From an uncultured Desulfobacter sp. (lineage in GTDB: Bacteria > Desulfobacterota > Desulfobacteria > Desulfobacterales > Desulfobacteraceae), in the NCBI RefSeq assembly GCF_963677125.1, contig NZ_OY781882.1, positions 4,114,501-4,178,500 on the forward strand: DNA of 64,000 bases, given 5' to 3'. Position numbers and translations under genes: made by a program. Positions 9,015 to 16,222 of this stretch are shown here, piece by piece (position 1 is the first letter of the stretch; every line of letters begins with the position of its first letter). Under the pieces are notes generated by a model, which did no database searches, was not told the origin of the DNA, and saw nothing but the letters and a program-made list of their open reading frames with translations.

Positions 9015-9886
9015 CCGGCAAGATCGATAAATCCCTGGATGTAATCGGTTGTGCTGTCCTGGTCCCGGATACCCACACTGATCTCTTTCCATATGCCGTC
9101 GGGTCCGATGGAAATTGCTTTTAATCCAAATCTTTTTTGACTCTCTTCCACAAGCCAGCGGGGTAGGGCCGTGATTCCCCGGCCGGACGCCACCATCTGG
9201 AGCATGATATCTGTGGTTTCAATGGTTTTATGCTGTTGGGGACGACATTGGGCCGGAATCAGGCACCGGGTGAAGATATCCAGACGATCTAGGGGGACAG
9301 GGTAGGTGATCAGCACCTGGTCCAGCAGATCTTCGGCAAGGATATGGTCGTGCCGGGCCAAGGGGTGATCTTGGGGAACGGCCAATACATGCTCATACTC
9401 AAAAACAGGTGTAAACGACAGGGTTTTCGTTTTTACGGGATCCGGTGTGATGAGCAGGTCTATTTCAAAATCCAGCAACGCCTGTATCCCGTCAAATTGA
9501 AATTCCTGTTTTACATCAACTTCCACGTCCGTCCACTGCACAAGATACTTGGCAACAATCGTTGAGAACCAGCGGTAGCATGGATGGCACTCCATGCCGA
9601 TGCAAAGCATCCCCCTTTTGCCCCGGGCATATTGTTCCAGCATCTTTTCGGCCCGGGCAAACTGGGGCAGTATTTTACGGGAAACCCCCAGTAAATACTT
9701 GCCTGACCGGGTCAGGCGCAATCCACGGCCGTCTTTTTGCCACAGCCGGGTGCCGATACCGGCTTCAAGTTTTTTCATGGTGTGGGTCAGGGCCGGCTGG
9801 GTCAGGCAAAGGGCTTGGGCTGCGGCTGTCAAGGTTCCCTTTTGGTCAATTTCATTCAATATGGACAGATGAATTCGATCAATCAT
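9011..9886 (-). CDS. metR: LysR-family regulator, MetR-like
   Basis: A 291-residue DNA-binding regulator. Residues 1-60 are the LysR winged helix-turn-helix (ILNEIDQKGTLTAAAQALCL, TQPALTHTMKKLEAGIG). The effector domain carries MetR-specific stretches: GMECHPCYRWF (about 97-107), LITYPVPLDRLDIF and QMVASGRGITALPRWLVEE. In enterobacteria MetR uses homocysteine as co-activator of methionine synthesis genes. No met gene is visible here, so its targets lie elsewhere, and the symbol rests on homology only. It is transcribed away from pyruvate carboxylase, with a 488-base gap in which autoregulation may occur. Confidence 0.8.
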   Translation of the reverse strand: MIDRIHLSILNEIDQKGTLTAAAQALCLTQPALTHTMKKLEAGIGTRLWQKDGRGLRLTRSGKYLLGVSRKILPQFARAEKMLEQYARGKRGMLCIGMECHPCYRWFSTIVAKYLVQWTDVEVDVKQEFQFDGIQALLDFEIDLLITPDPVKTKTLSFTPVFEYEHVLAVPQDHPLARHDHILAEDLLDQVLITYPVPLDRLDIFTRCLIPAQCRPQQHKTIETTDIMLQMVASGRGITALPRWLVEESQKRFGLKAISIGPDGIWKEISVGIRDQDSTTDYIQGFIDLAG

Positions 9887-10095
9887 GAAATTAAATAATT
9901 ATTTAATATTTTATCATTATTTTTATCTATGAATTAATATCTGATTAACGTGGCCGGGTCAATAGAAACCGTCTGCCGGAAATGTAAAATTTGGCTGTAA
10001 ATGAAAATACAATGATTTATGCTTCTCTTTTAATTTTGTATAAATATATGATTTTTAAATATTTTTTTATTTGTTTTTTGCGCATCAAAACAAAT

Positions 10096-10146
10096 AAAAT
10101 AGATTGATAAGCGCTTCCTAAAAAATAGATTGACAAGCGTTTCCTA
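10096..10146 (+). repeat. Tandem 25-bp direct repeat, candidate operator pair for pyc
   Basis: Two 25-base units beginning AAAATAGATTGA and ending TTCCTA occupy 10096-10120 and 10122-10146 and differ at two positions. Their core, AAGCGCTT in the first unit (AAGCGTTT in the second), is palindromic or near-palindromic, like a LacI/GntR-type half-site pair. The 26-base period is about 2.5 helical turns. It lies about 230 bases before the pyruvate carboxylase start and overlaps a possible -35 box. Confidence 0.6.
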
Positions 10147-10158
10147 TTTTATTAGATT
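10130..10158 (+). promoter_or_regulatory. Candidate sigma-70 promoter before pyc
   Basis: TTGACA at 10130-10135 is followed after 17 bases by TAGATT at 10153-10158, which matches TATAAT in four positions. The -35 box lies inside the second copy of the direct repeat, so a protein bound there would block or recruit polymerase. The leader to the pyc start would be about 210 bases. Confidence 0.35.
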
Positions 10159-10374
10159 TTTTAATCTTTTTCGTTAAATTGTAAAATTGTTTATAGAAAA
10201 AGATAATTAGGGACGGTTCTCCAAACCATTGATTGATTTAGATACGCCATAACGAACGTAGTGACGTAGTAAGGCAGTGGAAGGAACTTTTACCGATTTT
10301 GGACATTGAAGAATCTGTTGCCGATGCTGCAAACAGATTGAGGAGCGTTATCATCTAAAACGAGGAAATGTAAA

Positions 10375-13300
10375 ATGGATGTTATGGGAAAAAAAATCAA
10401 GCGTCTCTTGATTGCAAACCGCAGTGAGATAGCCATCCGTGTAACACGTGCGGCACATGAGCTTGGGATAGATACGATTGGCATCTACTCCCAGGAGGAC
10501 AGATTTGCACTTCATCGGTTTAAGACCGGGGAAAGTTATTTAATCGGGGAAGGAAAAGGCCCGATTGAAGCCTATCTGGATTTTGAAGGGATTGTTCAGC
10601 TTGCCAAGGAAAAAAATGTAGATGCCATTCACCCCGGATACGGATTCCTTGCAGAAAAGCCTGAATTTGCAGACGCGTGTGCCGAGGCTGGTATCAAATT
10701 TGTCGGGCCCTCCCCGGAGGTTATGCGACAGCTTGGCAACAAGGTATCTGCCCGTAAGGTGGCCATCGACGCGGGAGCCCCTGTTGTTCCAGCCAGCGGC
10801 CCACTGCCTTATGATGATGACAAAGTTATTGAGATCGCAGAAGATATCGGCTACCCGCTTATGCTCAAAGCCAGCTGGGGCGGCGGCGGCAGAGGTATGC
10901 GTGCCGTGGAAAGCACCGAAGAAGTACTGACCCAGGTTGATGCGGCCCGAAAAGAGTCTGCCGCAGCCTTCGGCAGTGATGAAGTCTATTTTGAAAAACT
11001 TGTCCGAAAAGCCAGACACCTTGAGGTCCAGGTGCTTGGGGACTCCCAGGGCAATATCATTCATCTGTTCGAACGTGACTGTTCTGTTCAAAGAAGAAAT
11101 CAGAAGGTTGTTGAACGAGCTCCTGCCACCTTTCTTTCCGATGAAAAGCGTGAAGAGCTGTGCAACGCAGGCTTGTCCATTGCCAAAACCGTTGGATATG
11201 AAAGTGCCGGAACCGTTGAGTTCTTAATGGATGTCGACACGGAACAATTCTACTTCATGGAAGTTAATCCAAGAATCCAGGTAGAACATACGGTAACAGA
11301 GCAAGTGACCGGGGTTGACATTGTCAAGGCACAATTAAAAATTGCCCAGGGCATGCTGATTGGACAGCCTGGAAGCCTTATTCCAAAACAGGAGGATGTC
11401 ACCCTTAAAGGCCATGCCATCCAGTGCCGTATCACCACCGAAGATCCGGAAAACAACTTTATTCCCGATTACGGAAGAATTACAGCTTACCGGGCAGCCG
11501 CCGGATTCGGCATTCGTCTGGATGCCGGAACCGCTTATTCCGGGGCCATCGTTACCCGTCACTTTGATTCCCTGTTGACAAAAGTAACTGCCTGGGGCGG
11601 CGATGAAGAGGAAGCACGTTTGAAAATGCACCGCGCCTTAACCGAATTCAGAATTTTGGGCGTTGCTACAAACCTGCAGTTCTTGGAAGGCCTGATCCGC
11701 CATCCAACATTCGTAAAAGCCGAATATACAACCAAGTTTATCGATGAAACAAAAGAGCTTTTCACTTTCAAAAAAAGACGCGACCGGGCAACCCGACTGA
11801 TTTCATTTTTGGGTGATGTCATCATCAACGGTAATGAAGACGTCCAAAACAGACCTGTTCCGGCAGCCCATGTGCATCAACCCACCGTCCCCAAATTTAC
11901 TGCCCAGCAGGCCCAGCCGGGACTCAAACAATTGCTGGATAAAGAAGGCCCCCAGGCCGTTGCAGACTGGATGAAAAAACAGGATAAACTGCTGATCACA
12001 GACAAGACCATGCGCGATGCCCATCAATCGTTGCTCGCCACCCGGGTGAGAACCTTTGATCTTGTAAACATTGCACCCACCTATGCCGCGCTGCTACCTG
12101 ATCTGTTTTCAGTGGAGTGCTGGGGCGGGGCCACCTTTGACGTGGCCATGCGGTTTTCCAAAGAGTGCCCCTGGGAACGGCTCCAGCAATTGCGTGAGCA
12201 CATGCCCAATCTGTTGACCCAGATGCTGCTTCGCGCCTCCAATGGAGTTGGCTATACCAATTATCCGGACAATGTAATTACCTATTTTGTTAAACAGGCG
12301 GCTGAAAACGGCATGGATCTTTTCCGTGTTTTTGATTCTCTGAACTGGGTTGAAAACATGCGGTTGGCCATGGATGCAGTCCTGGAAAACAATAAAATTT
12401 GTGAAGCCTCTATCTGCTACACCGGTGATATTCTCGATCCCAACAGAACAAAATACAACCTGAAATATTATGTTGATATGGCCAAAGAGCTGGAAAAAGC
12501 CGGTGCCCATATCCTGGCGATCAAGGATATGGCCGGCTTGTTGAAACCGGCTGCGGCAAAAGTGCTCGTCAGCGCCCTAAAAGATGAAATTGGTCTGCCG
12601 ATTCACCTTCACAGCCATGACACCAGCGGCATTGCCGGTGCAACACTGCTTGCGGCAGCAGACGCAGGCGTTGATGCTATTGATTGCGCAATCGACTCAA
12701 TGAGCGGGTTGACCTCCCATCCCAACTTAGGTTCCATTGCTGCCGCACTAAGAAATACGCCTAGAGATACAGGCCTTGATCCGGAATCCCTGGCCTTGGT
12801 TTCCAACTACTGGGAAAAAGTAAGGCAGATGTACATTGGCTTTGAAAGTGAATTTCACAGCGGCACCTCTGAGGTGTATCTGCATGAAATGCCCGGCGGG
12901 CAATATACCAATCTGCGCCAGCAGGCCAGAGCTTTGGGCATTGAAGAAAGATGGCCTGAAGTGGCAAAGGTATATAAAGACGTCAACGAAATGTTCGGCG
13001 ATATCGTAAAAGTGACACCCAGTTCCAAAGTGGTTGGAGATATGGCCTTGTCCATGATTACCAGCGGCATCACCAAAGAAGATGTGCTGGATCCGGACAA
13101 AGAAGTCTCTTTTCCCGAATCCGTGGTCACCTTTTTTAAAGGCATGATGGGGCAGCCTCCCGGAGGATTTCCCAAGGAGTTGCAGAAAAAGATATTGAAA
13201 GGCGAAGAACCTATTACGGTTCGCCCGGGACAACTGCTTGAGGCGGCTGACATGGATCAGGAGCGTGCCCAGGCCGAAAAGCTGGTGGAAAAGAAAATTT

Positions 13301-13842
13301 CCGACTGCGAACTGGCCTCCTATTTGATGTATCCGGACGTATTTGTGGATTACATGAAACATCGCAGAAGCTTTGGAAACGTTAGTGTGCTGCCGACCCT
13401 CAACTTTTTCTACGGCATGAGACGCGAAGAAGAACTTTACGTTGATATCGCGTCCGGAAAAACCCTTATCATTCGTTTCATGGCCAAAGGCAAGGCGGAT
13501 GAAGAAGGAAATAGAGAAGTCTATTTTGAGCTTAACGGCCAATCCCGGATTGTTAAAGTGCCTGACCGCTCCAAAGTACCGGAAAGAGCACCACGGGAAA
13601 AAGCCAACCCCGCAAATATGGGTGAAGTTGGATCACCTATGCCGGGTCTGATCTCTGCGGTTTGCGTTTCAGAAGGTGATGAAATCGAACGCGGCGATGT
13701 GTTGGTAACCATTGAAGCGATGAAAATGCAGACCAATGTGGTTTCCGACATTCCCGGTGTTGTGGAACGAATCGCCACATCTGTGGGAACCCAGGTTGAT
13801 GCAAAGGATTTGCTGGTTGTTATTAAACAGGCAGACGAATAA
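10375..13842 (+). CDS. pyc: Pyruvate carboxylase (single chain)
   Basis: This 1155-residue biotin enzyme carboxylates pyruvate to oxaloacetate with ATP and bicarbonate, replenishing the citric acid cycle. Residues 1-460 are biotin carboxylase (IAIRVTRAAHELGI, ATP-grasp glycine loop KASWGGGGRGM, MEVNPRIQVEHTVTE). About 540-830 is the carboxyltransferase barrel (VECWGGATFDVAMRF, AIKDMAGLLKP, HLHSHDTSG). The C-terminus is a biotin carrier with EAMKM, biotinyl Lys1117. Length matches ordinary alpha4 pyruvate carboxylases. GAGGAAA at 10362-10368 supports the ATG at 10375; MGKK at 10384 is a less likely start. A long divergent upstream region with a direct repeat suggests specific control. A terminator follows. 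Confidence 0.97.
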   Translation: MDVMGKKIKRLLIANRSEIAIRVTRAAHELGIDTIGIYSQEDRFALHRFKTGESYLIGEGKGPIEAYLDFEGIVQLAKEKNVDAIHPGYGFLAEKPEFADACAEAGIKFVGPSPEVMRQLGNKVSARKVAIDAGAPVVPASGPLPYDDDKVIEIAEDIGYPLMLKASWGGGGRGMRAVESTEEVLTQVDAARKESAAAFGSDEVYFEKLVRKARHLEVQVLGDSQGNIIHLFERDCSVQRRNQKVVERAPATFLSDEKREELCNAGLSIAKTVGYESAGTVEFLMDVDTEQFYFMEVNPRIQVEHTVTEQVTGVDIVKAQLKIAQGMLIGQPGSLIPKQEDVTLKGHAIQCRITTEDPENNFIPDYGRITAYRAAAGFGIRLDAGTAYSGAIVTRHFDSLLTKVTAWGGDEEEARLKMHRALTEFRILGVATNLQFLEGLIRHPTFVKAEYTTKFIDETKELFTFKKRRDRATRLISFLGDVIINGNEDVQNRPVPAAHVHQPTVPKFTAQQAQPGLKQLLDKEGPQAVADWMKKQDKLLITDKTMRDAHQSLLATRVRTFDLVNIAPTYAALLPDLFSVECWGGATFDVAMRFSKECPWERLQQLREHMPNLLTQMLLRASNGVGYTNYPDNVITYFVKQAAENGMDLFRVFDSLNWVENMRLAMDAVLENNKICEASICYTGDILDPNRTKYNLKYYVDMAKELEKAGAHILAIKDMAGLLKPAAAKVLVSALKDEIGLPIHLHSHDTSGIAGATLLAAADAGVDAIDCAIDSMSGLTSHPNLGSIAAALRNTPRDTGLDPESLALVSNYWEKVRQMYIGFESEFHSGTSEVYLHEMPGGQYTNLRQQARALGIEERWPEVAKVYKDVNEMFGDIVKVTPSSKVVGDMALSMITSGITKEDVLDPDKEVSFPESVVTFFKGMMGQPPGGFPKELQKKILKGEEPITVRPGQLLEAADMDQERAQAEKLVEKKISDCELASYLMYPDVFVDYMKHRRSFGNVSVLPTLNFFYGMRREEELYVDIASGKTLIIRFMAKGKADEEGNREVYFELNGQSRIVKVPDRSKVPERAPREKANPANMGEVGSPMPGLISAVCVSEGDEIERGDVLVTIEAMKMQTNVVSDIPGVVERIATSVGTQVDAKDLLVVIKQADE

Positions 13843-13866
13843 TTCATATTTTTGACATCTCATGAC

Positions 13867-13907
13867 AAAGGCCGATCTTAACCCATTGGGTGGATCGGCC
13901 TTTTTTT
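13867..13907 (+). terminator. Rho-independent terminator of pyc
   Basis: AAAGGCCGATC pairs with GATCGGCCTTT, followed by seven Ts; the loop itself contains a small ACCCATTGGGT hairpin. The same GGCCGATC/GATCGGCC stem recurs in the terminator at 31435. Confidence 0.9.
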
Positions 13908-14099
13908 AATTCATTTGCATACCCTTCGGCCACCTGGTATTTTTTCAGAACATTTGAAAAGTTCGTCCTGGTTAAAAGTCATCGATTTATGTTTCGTAAC
14001 TTCCTATTGAGCTGATCTCATAAATTTGGTAATTTTAACCAATTACAAGAAAAATCATGTTTTACCAATTCTGACTCTGGGACAATACATACTTGTTTT

Positions 14100-14193
14100 T
14101 ATATGAAAGACTGGGGAAGTTACTCAGATCTTTCAAACTTTGTTGTGGGTTAAGCCTGGCAGGTGATATGTCAGGTCGGCCCATGGCCGTTAT
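14100..14193 (+). repeat. Structured intergenic repeat, copy R3 (first of a tandem trio)
   Basis: It begins TATATGAAAGACTG, has central CTTTGTTGTGGG, and ends GGCCCATGGCCGTTAT. It forms a GAAAGA/TCTTTC stem, compensating the GAAAGT/ACTTTC of R1, and a TGGG/CCCA stem with inner CCTG/CAGG. Its last TAT is shared with the start of R4. Confidence 0.85.
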
Positions 14194-14283
14194 ATGAAAG
14201 TTCCAATAAGTTGCTAAGTTACATTCAAGTTTTGTTGTGGACCGAATTATGGTGAAATACCAAAGATAGTCCACGATCATTAT
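14191..14283 (+). repeat. Structured intergenic repeat, copy R4
   Basis: Middle unit of the trio. It begins TATATGAAAGTTCC and has central TTTTGTTGTGGAC. The second stem is GTGGAC/GTCCAC, six perfect pairs whose sequence differs from other copies but keeps pairing. The end has decayed (CGATCATTAT). Confidence 0.75.
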
Positions 14284-14382
14284 ATTAAATTAAAGTTTCA
14301 ATAAGTTACTCAATCGATTTTATGTCTTTTGTGGGCGGAGCCTGGGTATTGATAGGCCAGGATAGCCCATGGCTGCTATTTA
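14281..14382 (+). repeat. Structured intergenic repeat, copy R5
   Basis: Last unit of the trio. The first hairpin is degraded. The second is clear: GGGC/GCCC enclosing CCTGG/CCAGG. It ends GCCCATGGCTGCTATT about 30 bases before the chemoreceptor start. An in-frame ATG at 14369 lies inside this repeat, which argues against using it as the start. Confidence 0.75.
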
Positions 14383-14410
14383 CGTTTATTGTTTTAAATC
14401 CGGGGGAAAA

Positions 14411-16198
14411 ATGAAAAAAATTTTGGATCTGCCGATTTTTATCAAATTTATGGCTGTGGGTATTGGTACAACAATTCTGCTGGTCGGTGTTCTACTCTTT
14501 TTTTATGTTCGCTTTGACAAAGTTGAGACCGTTAAATCCTATGCAGAAAAAGCAAGATCAATTTGTCTGATCAGTGAGTCCATACGCCAGGAAATGGAAG
14601 AGAAATGGGCGTTGGGTCTTTTTCCCATGGAAGATATTAAAGCCTACGCCAGTTCTGGCCAGATGGATAAACTTCTGGCAACCGTACCGGTGGTTTCCGC
14701 CTGGAAGTCGGCCATGCGCAAGGCTGAGCAGGGTGATTATACCTTTCGGGTACCTAAGTTCAGTCCCCGAAATCCCAAAAATGAACCTGATTATGGCCAA
14801 TCCCATAAAATTGAAGGGCCGGCCCTTGAAAAGATGAAGCGGGATCAGTTGGATGAATATCATGTGGTGGATACACATACCAATTCGGTCCGCTATTTTT
14901 TACCTATTCGCCTGTCCGAAACTTGTCTGATCTGCCATGGGGATCCGGGACAGTCCAAAACCCTCTGGGGGCGGGACGATGGAAAAGATCCCACCGGCGG
15001 CCCCTTTGAAAACTGGAAAGCCGGGGAAATCCATGGTGCCTTTGAAGTTATTCAGTCCCTGGATGAGGCAGATGCGCAACTTCGATCCAGGGTTTTTAAA
15101 GCCGCTGCACTGATTGTTTCAGGTACGCTTCTGGCTGCACTGGTGTTTTTCCTGGTAGCCCGGTCCATCACGGGCCGTTTAAAACAGGCGGTGGCGTTTG
15201 CAGATCATATGGCGGAAGGGGATTTGAGCCATGAAATTGATATTAGATGTGAGGATGAGACAGGAAAACTGGCCAGAGCCATGAACAGCATGGTTAAAAA
15301 TTTGCGGGGGATGATAGATAACATCAGTCAAGGGGTGGAGATGTTGTCCGGTTCCTCGGAGCAGTTGAACGAGGCATCCCAAACCATGTCTGCTGATTCT
15401 TCGGAAGCCTCGGAACTGGCCGTCACCGTGGCTGCAGCTGCCGAAGAGATGAGTGTAACCATGGCTAGTGTCAGGGCAGCCGTTGAGGAAACCGCAGGCA
15501 ATGTTAATTCCGTTTCAGCTGCAGCCGAGGAGATGACGGCGACAATCAATGAAATCGTGGCCAATACGGAACAATCCAAGCAAGTGACCGAGACCGCGGT
15601 GTCCCAGGCGGGACAGGTGTCGGAACAAGTGTCGCAACTGGGATCGGCGGCCCAGGAAATCGGGAAAGTCACTGAAACCATCACTGATATCTCCGAGCAG
15701 ACCAACCTTCTGGCCTTAAATGCCACCATTGAAGCGGCCCGGGCCGGGGAAGCAGGTAAGGGGTTTGCCGTGGTGGCTAATGAAATTAAAGTGCTGGCCA
15801 ATCAGACAGCGGAGGCGACCACCGAGATCCGGATGAAGATTGAACGGATGCAGGGCTCCACCCAGGAGACCACAGAGGGTATTGAAGAGATTATCCGTGT
15901 CATTAATGCCGTTAATGAGAGCGTTTCAGCCATTGTGGGGGCCGTGGAACAGCAATCCCAGGCCACGGCGGAAATTGCCCAAAATGTCTCCCAGGCCTCC
16001 CTTGGTATTTCCGAGGTGACCGAAAATGTCGGAGAGTGTGCCGTGGTTACAGATGAAGTGGCCAAGGATATCTCCCGCGTCAGTCTTGCATCAAGTGAAA
16101 TATCAAACCGCAGCATTAATGTTAAATTCACGGCTGAGGAGTTGTCAGGACTGGCAGTTAAGCTTAATGAATTAATGGATAAATTTAAATTGTCCTAG
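14411..16198 (+). CDS. Chemoreceptor with haem-motif DUF3365/Tll0287-like sensor
   Basis: A 595-residue methyl-accepting chemotaxis protein. Residues 1-35 hold a membrane anchor. The periplasmic part carries CLICHG with Cys172, Cys175 and His176, a c-type haem attachment site set in SETCLICHGDPG, as in Tll0287-like (DUF3365) sensors. A second membrane segment (about 228-250) is followed by HAMP and the cytoplasmic signalling coiled coil, with the hairpin tip ISEQTNLLALNATIEAARAG. The haem suggests redox, oxygen or NO sensing; that is inference. The start at 14411 is chosen over the ATG at 14369 because the latter is inside repeat R5. A hemerythrin chemoreceptor follows after 24 bases. Confidence 0.88.
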   Translation: MKKILDLPIFIKFMAVGIGTTILLVGVLLFFYVRFDKVETVKSYAEKARSICLISESIRQEMEEKWALGLFPMEDIKAYASSGQMDKLLATVPVVSAWKSAMRKAEQGDYTFRVPKFSPRNPKNEPDYGQSHKIEGPALEKMKRDQLDEYHVVDTHTNSVRYFLPIRLSETCLICHGDPGQSKTLWGRDDGKDPTGGPFENWKAGEIHGAFEVIQSLDEADAQLRSRVFKAAALIVSGTLLAALVFFLVARSITGRLKQAVAFADHMAEGDLSHEIDIRCEDETGKLARAMNSMVKNLRGMIDNISQGVEMLSGSSEQLNEASQTMSADSSEASELAVTVAAAAEEMSVTMASVRAAVEETAGNVNSVSAAAEEMTATINEIVANTEQSKQVTETAVSQAGQVSEQVSQLGSAAQEIGKVTETITDISEQTNLLALNATIEAARAGEAGKGFAVVANEIKVLANQTAEATTEIRMKIERMQGSTQETTEGIEEIIRVINAVNESVSAIVGAVEQQSQATAEIAQNVSQASLGISEVTENVGECAVVTDEVAKDISRVSLASSEISNRSINVKFTAEELSGLAVKLNELMDKFKLS

Positions 16199-16222
16199 AC
16201 TTTTGACAAAAAGGTGAAACGT

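Larger units (their letters stand above)
9887..10374. other. Regulatory region between metR-like gene and pyruvate carboxylase
   Basis: This is a 488-base AT-rich divergent region. It contains the 26-bp-period direct repeat at 10096-10146 and a candidate promoter at 10130-10158. At 10249-10357 there is an open stretch of about 36 codons (ending RLRSVII and a stop) with protein-like composition but no good start codon, which could be a gene remnant. No RNA gene is recognised. Confidence 0.5.

Noticed and set aside
12748..13542. 264-residue open frame antisense to pyc
   Set aside because: Lies wholly within a certain gene; composition is that of a reverse-strand shadow.
14100..14193. The dispersed repeat as a c-di-GMP riboswitch
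   Set aside because: Considered because chemoreceptors and signalling genes are near, but the conserved core of that riboswitch is absent and copies also lie antisense to genes.
14100..14382. Tandem repeat trio as a CRISPR array
   Set aside because: Units are about 90 bases, contiguous and diverged, with no spacer/repeat alternation and no cas genes.
14369..14410. Upstream ATG giving 14 extra residues on the haem chemoreceptor
   Set aside because: That ATG is the conserved CATGG of repeat R5, and the extension precedes a normal membrane anchor start at 14411.
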